Shown: in pieces, positions 16,818 to 24,333 of the stretch
Position numbering within the stretch: the first letter of the stretch is position 1
Layout of the letters: every line of letters starts with the position of its first letter
NCBI GenBank assembly: GCA_964435595.1
Contig: CAYSZV010000015.1
Span: 1-53,686 of the forward strand
Source of the DNA: Izemoplasma sp964435595
GTDB taxonomy: Bacteria; Bacillota_I; Bacilli_A; Izemoplasmatales; Izemoplasmataceae
Direction: 5' to 3'
Length of the DNA stretch: 53,686 nucleotides
Notes under the pieces: generated by a model
Database searches by the model: none
The model's input: the letters and a program-made list of their open reading frames with translations, nothing else
Told to the model about the DNA's origin: nothing
Position numbers and translations under genes: made by a program

Positions 16818-17015
16818 TTAAAGTTTTTCTACGTTTGAAGCTTGAGGTCCTCTATCTCCATCAACAACTTCAAATGAAACATCTTGACCTTCTTCTAATG
16901 TTTTGAAACCTTCTCCACCAATTGCTGTGAAATGAACAAAAATATCTGCTCCTTCTTCAGTTGTGATGAATCCATAACCTTTTTCTGAATTAAACCATTT
17001 TACTTTACCTGTCAT
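16818..17015 (-). CDS. cspA: Cold-shock domain RNA chaperone
   Basis: A 65-residue OB-fold protein that binds single-stranded RNA and DNA and melts mRNA structure. RNP1 is KGYGFI (about 13-18) and RNP2 is DIFVHF (about 25-30); the C-terminal GPQASNVEKL is typical. ATG follows AAGGAGATT. It is monocistronic, with its own promoter and terminator. The mRNA leader is only about 30 nt, unlike the long cold-sensing E. coli cspA leader. A 10-bp inverted repeat brackets the promoter. Confidence 0.96.
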   Translation of the reverse strand: MTGKVKWFNSEKGYGFITTEEGADIFVHFTAIGGEGFKTLEEGQDVSFEVVDGDRGPQASNVEKL

Positions 17016-17040
17016 TTGAATCTCCTTATTATTTTTCTTG

Positions 17041-17101
17041 TGTTGCTACAAATATTATATATTTATTTGAAAGGTATTGCAACAAACAAAATGTAGCAAC
17101 A
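17041..17101. repeat. 10-bp inverted repeat bracketing the csp promoter
   Basis: TGTTGCTACA (17041-17050) and its exact reverse complement TGTAGCAACA (17092-17101) are separated by 41 bp that contain both promoter boxes. One arm lies at the predicted start site and the other just upstream of -35, a layout that would suit a regulator binding both arms. No regulator is known. Confidence 0.6.
17054..17082 (-). promoter_or_regulatory. Putative csp promoter
   Basis: The minus strand has TTGCAA (17077-17082), 17-nt spacer and perfect TATAAT (17054-17059), about 30 nt before the csp ribosome-binding site. Confidence 0.65.
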
Positions 17102-17282
17102 TATGTTTTTTTATTGTATGAAAATCTTTTCTTCCATTTTTCAACATTTATTTTCTATGTCTATTTCATAATTACTAAATCCATAACAATACTTTAATAT
17201 AGCCATTAATCCCGCCTCTACTACTTTCAATAATTACAGTTTTCTTATGTGTTTTAGTAGAAATAAAATTTATTATAGAAAA
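17102..17282. other. AT-rich intergenic stretch, nothing recognised
   Basis: Rest of the 321-bp space between gltX and the csp promoter. I see no convincing ORF, stable hairpin or repeat in it. Confidence 0.6.
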
Positions 17283-17312
17283 ATAAAAAAATGTCACCTG
17301 GGTGACATTTTT
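17283..17312 (-). terminator. Intrinsic terminator after gltX
   Basis: Inverted repeat ATGTCACC/GGTGACAT (17291-17298 with 17301-17308), flanked by A and T runs that extend the stem, with at least six T on the minus strand. It lies 25 nt after the gltX stop. Confidence 0.88.
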
Positions 17313-17336
17313 ATCAATAAAACACAATATTTTCAA

Positions 17337-18755
17337 TTATTTTATAACACTGTCTAGTCTTTCCAAAACAGTTTCTTTTTCCAAAAGAGCTAACACTTGT
17401 GGTAAATCTGGTCCATGCATTGAAGCAGTTGTTGCGATACGCAATGGCATATATAACATCTTACCTTTGCTTCCGGCTATTTTCCCGGTTTCTTTAATTA
17501 ACGGCTTAATATCTGCAGCTGCAAATGTATTTAACTCGGATAGTAGATTACGAAATGCAACCAACGTTTCATTGACACCTTCTTGATTTATAAATTCACT
17601 TTCTTCTTCTCCAAGAACGAATTCTTGATCGAAGAACTCATCATACAAATCAATAATTTGTGACCCATAATCCAAACGATCTTTGAATACCATCAACAAA
17701 CTTGTAATCCAAGCATCGTCTTTTCCTTCGATAATACCTTCACTTACTAAATGTGACATACATAATTCTTTTAATTCTTCAACATCTAGCTTCTTAATAT
17801 ATTGAGAATTAATCCAATTTAGTTTTTTAAGATCAAATGCTGCAGGAGAATTGTTGATTCGTTCAATTTTAAAGTTATTAGTAAGTTCTTCTAATGAAAA
17901 GATTTCCTGATTATTTTCAGGAGACCATCCTTGTAAAGCAAGAAAGTTTACAATCGCTTCAGGTAAATATCCTTTTTTTACAAAATCTGAATAGTAAGCG
18001 TCACCTTCACGTTTAGATAGTTTCTTCCCACCCTCTTTAACAACGAGTGGTAAATGTACATATGTAGGTTCTTCCCAGCCAAAGGCTTTATACAATAAAG
18101 TATATTTTGGCGTAGAAGTTAAGTACTCGTTTCCTCTGACAACATGTGTAATATTCATAAAATGATCATCAATTACATTCGCAAAATTGTAAGTAGGATA
18201 GTTATCAGACTTCAATAGAATTTGATCTTCAATTTCCTTGTTTTCAATTGTAATTTCACCATATACTTTACATGTAAATGAAGTTGCTCCTTCATTTGGA
18301 ACTTTTTGTCTAATCACAAAAGGAAGTCCTTGCCCCTCTTTTTCTTTTACTTCTTCATCAGTCAAATGAAGGCAATGTCCATCATATTTCGCATACCCTT
18401 TATCTCGCAAAGAAGCCAACCTCTCTTCTGTGCAGAAACATTTGTATGCTTCTTTTTTCTCAACCAATTCCATTGCATATTTTTTATACATACCCATTCG
18501 TTCAGACTGAATATAAGGACCAAAATCCCCACCTTTATCAGGACCTTCATCCCAAATCAATCCACATGATTCTAATGTATATTTTATCGCATCAACTGCT
18601 CCTTCAACAAATCTCTCTTGATCTGTATCTTCGATACGCAATACGAATGTACCTTGATCTTTCTTCGCGATTAAATATGTAAAAATCGCACTTCTTAAAT
18701 TCCCAACGTGAATAAATCCTGTAGGGGATGGTGCAAATCTCGTTCTTACTGCCAT
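17337..18755 (-). CDS. gltX: Glutamyl-tRNA synthetase
   Basis: Class I synthetase, 472 residues. The start MAVRTRFAPSPTGFIHVGNLR contains the HIGH variant HVGN; KLSKREGD is the KMSKS loop. Zinc-site residues are present as CFC, and later HCLH, in the connecting domain (about residues 105-135). In organisms without GlnRS this enzyme also charges tRNA-Gln for later amidation; that cannot be judged here. ATG follows AAGGAGTGATATT. It has its own promoter and terminator, with no T-box. Confidence 0.97.
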   Translation of the reverse strand: MAVRTRFAPSPTGFIHVGNLRSAIFTYLIAKKDQGTFVLRIEDTDQERFVEGAVDAIKYTLESCGLIWDEGPDKGGDFGPYIQSERMGMYKKYAMELVEKKEAYKCFCTEERLASLRDKGYAKYDGHCLHLTDEEVKEKEGQGLPFVIRQKVPNEGATSFTCKVYGEITIENKEIEDQILLKSDNYPTYNFANVIDDHFMNITHVVRGNEYLTSTPKYTLLYKAFGWEEPTYVHLPLVVKEGGKKLSKREGDAYYSDFVKKGYLPEAIVNFLALQGWSPENNQEIFSLEELTNNFKIERINNSPAAFDLKKLNWINSQYIKKLDVEELKELCMSHLVSEGIIEGKDDAWITSLLMVFKDRLDYGSQIIDLYDEFFDQEFVLGEEESEFINQEGVNETLVAFRNLLSELNTFAAADIKPLIKETGKIAGSKGKMLYMPLRIATTASMHGPDLPQVLALLEKETVLERLDSVIK

Positions 18756-18778
18756 AATATCACTCCTTAACTTTCACA

Positions 18779-18807
18779 ATTATAGTATATCAAGCTCGAA
18801 AATACAA
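18779..18807 (-). promoter_or_regulatory. Putative gltX promoter
   Basis: The minus strand has TTGTAT (18802-18807), 17-nt spacer and perfect TATAAT (18779-18784), ending just after the rluF stop codon. Confidence 0.6.
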
Positions 18808-18810
18808 CTT

Positions 18811-19533
18811 TTATCTGCTTGCTTCTTCCGTTTTCAAAGAGTCTTTTAACAACGCATTTAATTCCTTCATTTCATCTTCTTTTAAATATCTCCATTTTCC
18901 TTTAGGTACATCTAATTTGATATTCATTACACGAACCCTTTTCAGTCTCTCTACCTTGTAATCGAAATGACTACACATTCGTCTGATTTGTCTATTCAAA
19001 CCTTCTGTGAGGACAATACGGAACGTTTTATCATTCATTCTTTGTACCTTACACTTCTTTGTTATAGTATCCAATATCGGAACACCATTTTCCATTCCGT
19101 AAATAAAATCATCAGTCACACTTTGATCAACTTGTACAATATATTCTTTTTCATGATTATTGTTTGCTCTCAAAATCTTATTGACAATATCCCCATCATT
19201 TGTCATTAAGATTAGCCCTTCACTGTCTTTGTCTAATCTTCCAATATGAAATATACGTTTTCTATACTTCATAAAATCAACAATGTTTGTCGGATCCGAT
19301 CTGTCTGTTGTAGACGTGATTCCAATCGGTTTATATAAAGCAATATAAACAAATTCTTCTTGTGAAGAAACATCTTTTCCATCAACTTTAACAATATCTC
19401 CATCTTTTACCTTTGTTCCTAATTCAGGTAGCACATCATTAATTGTCACTCTATTTGCTTCAATTAATCTATCCGCTTCTCTTCGCGAACAAAAGCCACA
19501 CTCACTTAAATATTTATTTAGTCTCGTTTCCAT
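18811..19533 (-). CDS. rluF: 23S rRNA pseudouridine synthase, RluF type
   Basis: 240 residues. An N-terminal S4 RNA-binding domain (RLNKYLSECGFCSRREADRL, about 4-23) is followed by the RsuA/RluB/RluF catalytic domain, with the catalytic Asp in GRLDKDSEGLILMTN. NNHEKEYIV, GVPILDTITKKCKV and GLNRQIRRMC match E. coli RluF, which makes pseudouridine 2604, better than RluB. I start at ATG 19531-19533 after GGAGTG; a longer frame upstream overlaps the preceding terminator and has no ribosome-binding site. It could instead serve the RluB site; the family is certain. Confidence 0.88.
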   Translation of the reverse strand: METRLNKYLSECGFCSRREADRLIEANRVTINDVLPELGTKVKDGDIVKVDGKDVSSQEEFVYIALYKPIGITSTTDRSDPTNIVDFMKYRKRIFHIGRLDKDSEGLILMTNDGDIVNKILRANNNHEKEYIVQVDQSVTDDFIYGMENGVPILDTITKKCKVQRMNDKTFRIVLTEGLNRQIRRMCSHFDYKVERLKRVRVMNIKLDVPKGKWRYLKEDEMKELNALLKDSLKTEEASR

Positions 19534-19568
19534 ATTATCACTCCAACTCACATTTATTATACAACACC

Positions 19569-19598
19569 AAAAGAAAAACACAATCGAGATTGTGTTTT
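19569..19598 (-). terminator. Intrinsic terminator after the 305-residue membrane protein gene
   Basis: Inverted repeat AAAACACAATC/GATTGTGTTTT (19575-19585 with 19588-19598), followed on the minus strand by a T-rich run, 14 nt past the stop codon. Confidence 0.85.
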
Positions 19599-19611
19599 AT
19601 CTATCATTTCG

Positions 19612-20529
19612 CTACATTACATTTATCATAAAGAAATAAAAATAAACAGCATAATAAGTTATTGAAATAAGAATACTAACCTTATACACATGCGGTGCAT
19701 ACTTGTATAACATCCAAATCTTACCAAGATAAATTGCTGGTATAATCACCAAAGATATTGTTAGGAACATATTTTCAATTATGTAATAAAATCCAGCTCC
19801 AGTAAATTGTAAACCAAATAGTAATACAACCAACATATTGAATCCAAGAGAAATATAAATCGCCTTACTTCTACTTCTACCTAATAGGTAAATCAGACTT
19901 TCCATCGCTCCAAATATAGAAATTAAAACCGCACCAAAAATTAAAATTATTAGTTCAAAATTAACAAACCCTCCATTATATCCACCACTCCATTCTGCTT
20001 CATACCCTTGTTGAATGAATGTTTTTTCTATAGGATTATAGATTATTTTATATCCAATCGGGTCTTCGTATGAAGCCAAACTATCCGTGGTAAACGGAAT
20101 CGACACAATAGGATCTTGTCCTTTTTCATATACGACAACTTTAAATTCTGTAACTCCTAAATTTTCCAAAGTTTCTCCAAAGCCAAACATAATTGATGAA
20201 CAAGTTGTATTGTCCCACTCCGAATGCCTTATATATAATAAAGCACTAACCCATTCGTTTTCCAAGTCGGCATATTCGCTAAACAATAAATCACTAGGTA
20301 GAATCGGCCAATTAAAAGGAACTTCATTATATTCAAACAACTCCTCTTTTTTGATAACAATATCAACAATAAAGTCATCATACAAAACTTCATTTGGACT
20401 ACATGGAATAATTTCCACAATAACTCCAAGAGGATATAGTTCTTCAGGTTGTGTCGCATTCACCTTAACTGGTGATATAAGCATAACAAAAAGCAATATC
20501 ATTACTATCGCTTTCATTTGTTTTTTCAT
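19612..20529 (-). CDS. Unknown protein with signal peptide, exported domain and four C-terminal membrane helices
   Basis: 305 residues, family not recognised. Residues 1-25 look like a signal peptide (positive MKKQMK, hydrophobic core, VNA before the mature part). Residues about 26-188 form an acidic, aromatic-rich exported domain with cysteines at 43 and 110 only. Four hydrophobic helices follow (about 191-217, 223-241, 246-270, 281-302), ending with a near-zero tail. ATG follows AAAGGGGTGATGCT. It stands alone between the rpsI terminator and its own terminator, so context gives no function. The exported part could be a sensor or adhesion domain; that is speculation. Confidence 0.75.
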   Translation of the reverse strand: MKKQMKAIVMILLFVMLISPVKVNATQPEELYPLGVIVEIIPCSPNEVLYDDFIVDIVIKKEELFEYNEVPFNWPILPSDLLFSEYADLENEWVSALLYIRHSEWDNTTCSSIMFGFGETLENLGVTEFKVVVYEKGQDPIVSIPFTTDSLASYEDPIGYKIIYNPIEKTFIQQGYEAEWSGGYNGGFVNFELIILIFGAVLISIFGAMESLIYLLGRSRSKAIYISLGFNMLVVLLFGLQFTGAGFYYIIENMFLTISLVIIPAIYLGKIWMLYKYAPHVYKVSILISITYYAVYFYFFMINVM

Positions 20530-20559
20530 AGCATCACCCCTTTTTTCATATTATACCAT

Positions 20560-20593
20560 AAAAAAAACACAACTTATGAACAAGTTGTGTTTT
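20560..20593 (-). terminator. Intrinsic terminator after rpsI
   Basis: A 12-bp perfect stem AAAACACAACTT/AAGTTGTGTTTT with 6-nt loop (20564-20593) is followed by more T on the minus strand, about 22 nt after the rpsI stop. Confidence 0.9.
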
Positions 20594-20614
20594 CCAAACT
20601 GTTTGAAATACTTC

Positions 20615-21010
20615 TTAACGTTTACTAAATTGTGGAGCTCTACGAGCTTTCTTAAGACCAGGTTTCTTACGTTCAATAACGCGTGAATCACGTCTGATAA
20701 GTCCTGCTGCTTTTAAGACTGGACGATAATCTGCATTTACTTCTAATAATGCTCTAGTGATTCCTAAACGGATTGCACCAGCTTGTCCACCAATTCCTCC
20801 ACCATATACATTAACTTTGATATCAAATGATTTTAAGTTTTCTGTAAGTGCTAAAGGTTGCTCAACATCTAAACGAGTTGCTGCTGAAGGGATATAATTG
20901 TCAAAATTTCTCCCGTTGATTACGAATTTTCCAGTACCAGGTGTCATCATAACACGTGCGATTGAACGTTTTCTACGTCCTGTACCTCTGTACAATACTT
21001 TGTTTGCCAT
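20615..21010 (-). CDS. rpsI: Ribosomal protein uS9
   Basis: 131 residues, normal length, small-subunit head protein. It has the conserved YRGTGRRKRSIARVMMTPGTG start, GGGIGGQAGAIRLGITRAL in the middle and the C-terminal KKARRAPQFSKR that reaches the P-site tRNA. ATG follows AAGGAGG. It is 13 nt after rplM, the standard pair. Confidence 0.98.
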   Translation of the reverse strand: MANKVLYRGTGRRKRSIARVMMTPGTGKFVINGRNFDNYIPSAATRLDVEQPLALTENLKSFDIKVNVYGGGIGGQAGAIRLGITRALLEVNADYRPVLKAAGLIRRDSRVIERKKPGLKKARRAPQFSKR

Positions 21011-21023
21011 GTTTTATTCCTCC

Positions 21024-21458
21024 TTAACCTTTCAATTCTAAAACTTCTGGAGTTTGAGCTGCATGTGGATGTTCGCTTCCAGCATACACAAATAATTTTT
21101 TGTAAGTAGCGCGACCTAATCTTCCTTTTGGAAGCATACCTTTTACAGCGAATTCAACGATTCTTTCTGGGAAAGTTTCATTCATTCTTTTCGCAGTTGT
21201 TTCTCTTAATCCACCTGGATATTGAGAATGTCTATAGTATTTTTTGTCTGCCCATTTGTTTCCAGTTAATTCTACTTGTTCAGCATTGATTACAATTACG
21301 TAATCTCCACAGTCTACATGTGGTGTAAATGTTGGTTTGTTTTTTCCTCTTAATACTGTAGCAACTTCAGTAGCTAATCTACCTACTCTTTTACCAGCAG
21401 CATCAACAACAAACCATTTTCTTTCAATTGTTTGATCGTTTGCCATATATGTTTTCAT
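21024..21458 (-). CDS. rplM: Ribosomal protein uL13
   Basis: 144 residues, normal length. Landmarks are RKWFVVDAAGKRVGRLATEVA, HVDCGDYVIVINAE, the segment KYYRHSQYPGGLRE and MLPKGRLGRATYKKL. ATG follows TTGGAGGTAACA. A consensus promoter lies upstream. In Bacillus the same pair sits directly after truA, but here truA is about 18 kb away. The sequence GGTAACAA occurs both early in the leader (about 21507) and at the ribosome-binding site, which might matter for regulation. Confidence 0.98.
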   Translation of the reverse strand: MKTYMANDQTIERKWFVVDAAGKRVGRLATEVATVLRGKNKPTFTPHVDCGDYVIVINAEQVELTGNKWADKKYYRHSQYPGGLRETTAKRMNETFPERIVEFAVKGMLPKGRLGRATYKKLFVYAGSEHPHAAQTPEVLELKG

Positions 21459-21518
21459 ATTGTTACCTCCAACTAAAATATATTTGGACTTCGATAATCT
21501 AACTTGTTACCGGTCTAT

Positions 21519-21547
21519 ATAATATCCTAATTAAAAGACCATGTCAA
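21519..21547 (-). promoter_or_regulatory. Putative rplM-rpsI promoter
   Basis: The minus strand has perfect TTGACA (21542-21547), 17-nt spacer and TATTAT (21519-21524). Transcription would start near 21512, leaving a leader of roughly 54 nt. Confidence 0.7.
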
Positions 21548-21611
21548 CAATTTTATTATACTTTTTTTGTACTTAGTTGATATCACTAACTAAAATCCGA
21601 TAACACGCTAT

Positions 21612-21713
21612 CTATCTATGTTTTACTGAACTCCATTTTTTACCGACACACGACTTCGGTTGTATTCTTTTAGGTAAGCCTTTATCAAAGATTACTATCG
21701 TGTATATTCTCAT
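21612..21713 (-). CDS. Possible 33-residue small protein
   Basis: ATG 21711-21713 with GGAGAGGG about 7 nt upstream opens a frame of 33 codons ending at TAG 21612-21614. It starts MRIYTIVIFDKGLPKRI and has a basic C-terminus (GKKWSSVKHR). It lies in the 312-bp space between the phn terminator and the rplM promoter, which otherwise shows only a near-palindrome TTAGTT/AACTAA around 21580. No family recognised; it may be a chance frame. Confidence 0.25.
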   Translation of the reverse strand: MRIYTIVIFDKGLPKRIQPKSCVGKKWSSVKHR

Positions 21714-21732
21714 GATATTTCCCTCTCCAAAA

Positions 21733-21758
21733 TAAAAAAGAGTGCTCAGCACTCTTTT
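21733..21758 (-). terminator. Intrinsic terminator of the phn transporter operon
   Basis: AAAGAGTGC/GCACTCTTT stem around a 3-nt loop, followed by T and A residues on the minus strand, 12 nt after the last permease gene. Confidence 0.85.
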
Positions 21759-21770
21759 TCTTTATTATGA

Positions 21771-22622
21771 TTAAACTAATTTACTTCTAATTGCAGTTGA
21801 AATGTATTCAATTGCTAATACTACAGGAATTAATCCCCATAGACAGACTGCTACAACACCAAAGTTGAAGTTTGCTAATGCATCGATTAAAGTAAATCCA
21901 ATACCACCAGCTCCAACCATACCTAAGATTGCAGCATTTTTTACATTGATTTCAAATCGGTAAATTGCAATTGATAAGAAACTTGCAGTTAATTGCGGAA
22001 TAATACCAAAACGGATCTTTTGTAATGTAGTCGCACCTGTTGAATCAAGTGCTTCCAAAATACCTTTATCTATATCCTCTATGATTTCAATATATAATTT
22101 TGAAATCATACCGATTGATGAAATCGATACGGCAAGTACCCCTGCCATAGGTCCACCTTTAACACGAATAAACAATAGACCCCAAATAAAGATAGGAACA
22201 GTACGTATTGATGTAACAATAAGAGATCCTACCCACGAACCTGTTTTACCTGAAATGTTTTTACTTGAGAAAAATGCAAATGGAACAGATATAATAGCTC
22301 CAAATAAGGTTCCCATAAATGCAATCATAATTGTTTCATACATTAAATATGGAACACCATAATCTTCAAGAGTAAACAAATATTTTTGAATGTAATCGAC
22401 ACCCGTATCATCAAAAGCGTAATTCGGATTTACTAAGAATCTAGAAAGATTTTTTACAATTTGAAGTCCCAATTGGTTGATACTTTGGAAATCAAGTGAC
22501 GTAAAACTCCAAATAGAAACAGCTAATATCGCTCCAAACGATAAGAGTTTTATTAATAGATGTGAAGGTTCCAGCATCAACGTTTCTTCGACTGCTGGTG
22601 ATTTAACTACGTTTGCACTCAT
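21771..22622 (-). CDS. phnE: Phosphonate-type ABC transporter permease, second copy
   Basis: 283 residues with about six membrane helices. The cytoplasmic EAA coupling loop EALDSTGATTLQKIRFGIIPQ (about 185-205) and AAILGMVGAGGIGFTLIDAL identify the PhnE family. ATG overlaps the upstream permease stop by one base (TAATG), with AGGAGG inside that gene. It is the last gene of phnD-phnC-phnE-phnE. It probably forms a heterodimer with the preceding permease. Phosphonate, phosphite or another phosphorus oxyanion may be the substrate; no catabolic gene is nearby. Confidence 0.9.
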   Translation of the reverse strand: MSANVVKSPAVEETLMLEPSHLLIKLLSFGAILAVSIWSFTSLDFQSINQLGLQIVKNLSRFLVNPNYAFDDTGVDYIQKYLFTLEDYGVPYLMYETIMIAFMGTLFGAIISVPFAFFSSKNISGKTGSWVGSLIVTSIRTVPIFIWGLLFIRVKGGPMAGVLAVSISSIGMISKLYIEIIEDIDKGILEALDSTGATTLQKIRFGIIPQLTASFLSIAIYRFEINVKNAAILGMVGAGGIGFTLIDALANFNFGVVAVCLWGLIPVVLAIEYISTAIRSKLV

Positions 22623-23470
22623 TAGCTCAACCTCCTTCTTAAGTATCTGGATAAGGACTCAATTAATACTACCGTTATAAATATATAGATAACAATAATA
22701 ATTGTACGATCATTATGAGCTAAGTTTTTCATAGAATCATCTAAGATAAATCCAATTCCACCTGCTCCAACATATCCTAATATTGCAGCATAACGGATAT
22801 TGATCTCAAAAGCATATAAACTAATCGAATAAAAAATCGGTGCAATACTAGGCATTAATGCGACAAAGAAAGCTTTCAATTTTGATGCTCCAGTACTTTC
22901 AACAGCGTGATACGCTCCTAAATCAATTGTTTCAATTCTTTCGTATAACATTTTTGCAACAATACTAAATGTAAAGATAGTAATCGAGATAGTCCCAGCT
23001 ACCGCTCCAAGTCCATATATTAATTTGAAAAATACTGCATAAATTAATATCGGAAGTGTTCTTAATACCGATAAGAACACACGAATCAATCCGGTAATAA
23101 TTCTACTCTTAACAAGATTTTGAGATGCAAAATACGCAACTGGAAGTGCAAGTGCAGAACCTATCAAACTACCTAAAAATGACATTTGAATTGTTTCTAT
23201 AATTGGTTCAACTACATATGGATAATAACTCCAATCAATTGGGAAAAATCGTTTGATCATTCCCACTGGTCCTAATTTAAAGTTAAATAGCTTCGCAAAC
23301 ATTGTAATAAAACTAAACTCAGTTGCGCTTTTAGCGATAAAGAAGAAAAGGATAAATACAACAAACAAATATGGTCCGATCGGCTTCGGTGGAAGTATAT
23401 CTGTACCTTGGTCGGTCTTGACTTGAACCGGTACAAATATGCCTTTCACTCGTAATAGAAATTCTTTCAT
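22622..23470 (-). CDS. phnE: Phosphonate-type ABC transporter permease, first copy
   Basis: 282 residues, about six helices, clearly related to but not a recent duplicate of its neighbour. The coupling loop is HAVESTGASKLKAFFVALMPS, with YAAILGYVGAGGIGFILDDSM near the end. The N-terminal about 25 residues are cytoplasmic and charged. ATG (23468-23470) lies 2 nt after the phnC stop with GGATTATA as a modest ribosome-binding site. Two-permease phn systems occur in other Firmicutes. Confidence 0.9.
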   Translation of the reverse strand: MKEFLLRVKGIFVPVQVKTDQGTDILPPKPIGPYLFVVFILFFFIAKSATEFSFITMFAKLFNFKLGPVGMIKRFFPIDWSYYPYVVEPIIETIQMSFLGSLIGSALALPVAYFASQNLVKSRIITGLIRVFLSVLRTLPILIYAVFFKLIYGLGAVAGTISITIFTFSIVAKMLYERIETIDLGAYHAVESTGASKLKAFFVALMPSIAPIFYSISLYAFEINIRYAAILGYVGAGGIGFILDDSMKNLAHNDRTIIIVIYIFITVVLIESLSRYLRRRLS

Positions 23471-23472
23471 AA

Positions 23473-24264
23473 CTATAATCCTAAAGAATCATGTGTTAGG
23501 ATATCATCATCTGTCAATTCACGACCATAAACATCTTTTAATATTTCTGCATTTACCGTTTCAGCTGGACCATCAAAAACAACTTCACCTTCTCGAATAC
23601 CAATCACGCGATCAGCATATTGTAACGCCATATCAACATGATGCATATTCGCTAAAATTGAAATATTCAGTTCTTCATTTACCTTTTTAAAATCACTCAT
23701 AACTTGTTTCGCTGTTAATGGGTCTAGAGAAGCAACCGGTTCATCTGCTAAGATAATCGTCGGATCTTGAGCTATCGTTCTTGCAAGTGCAACACGTTGC
23801 ATTTGCCCACCAGATAATTGATCAGCACGAACATATGCTTTTTCTAAAATACCAAGTTGTTCCAGCGCACTCAATGCTTTCACTTTATCTTCTTCTGTGT
23901 AAATACCGAATATTGTTCTAAATAGATTCATATCGGCAACTCTCGCAGCTAAAACATTCTTAATAACAGTCGTTCTATTTACCAAGTTAAAAGATTGGAA
24001 TATCATTCCAATTCCCCTTCTAAATCGACGAAGTTTTTTCCCATACAAACTATCGTCAACGACAGTTCCATTTACGACGAGTTCGCCCTCAGTAACATCA
24101 TGCATTTTATTGATCAAACGAATCAGTGTTGATTTCCCCGCTCCACTTAATCCAATAATTGCAACAAACTCTCCCTGTTCAATATTCAGTGTGACATTAC
24201 TCAAAGCCTTTACTGCAGTTGGTCCGCTTCCATATATTTTGGTAACATTCTTAAATTCAATCAT
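23473..24264 (-). CDS. phnC: Phosphonate-type ABC transporter ATP-binding protein
   Basis: 263 residues. Walker A GLSGAGKST (about 38-46), signature LSGGQMQRVALAR (about 151-163), Walker B IILADEPVASLD and a switch histidine in ILANMHHVD. The insertion typical of PhnC between Walker A and signature is present. ATG follows GAGGAAAAAATT. It is separated from phnD by a hairpin that should lower its expression relative to the binding protein. Confidence 0.93.
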   Translation of the reverse strand: MIEFKNVTKIYGSGPTAVKALSNVTLNIEQGEFVAIIGLSGAGKSTLIRLINKMHDVTEGELVVNGTVVDDSLYGKKLRRFRRGIGMIFQSFNLVNRTTVIKNVLAARVADMNLFRTIFGIYTEEDKVKALSALEQLGILEKAYVRADQLSGGQMQRVALARTIAQDPTIILADEPVASLDPLTAKQVMSDFKKVNEELNISILANMHHVDMALQYADRVIGIREGEVVFDGPAETVNAEILKDVYGRELTDDDILTHDSLGL

Positions 24265-24286
24265 AATTTTTTCCTCTCAATTATTG

Positions 24287-24313
24287 AAAAAGGCTTGCCG
24301 TAATGACAAGCCT
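24287..24313 (-). terminator. Attenuating hairpin between phnD and phnC
   Basis: AGGCTTG/CAAGCCT stem (24291-24297 with 24307-24313) with 9-nt loop, followed by five T with one C on the minus strand. It lies about 20 nt after the phnD stop. Such hairpins commonly keep an abundant binding protein above the membrane components. Confidence 0.75.
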
Positions 24314-24333
24314 AATCAATTATTTTATGCTAA

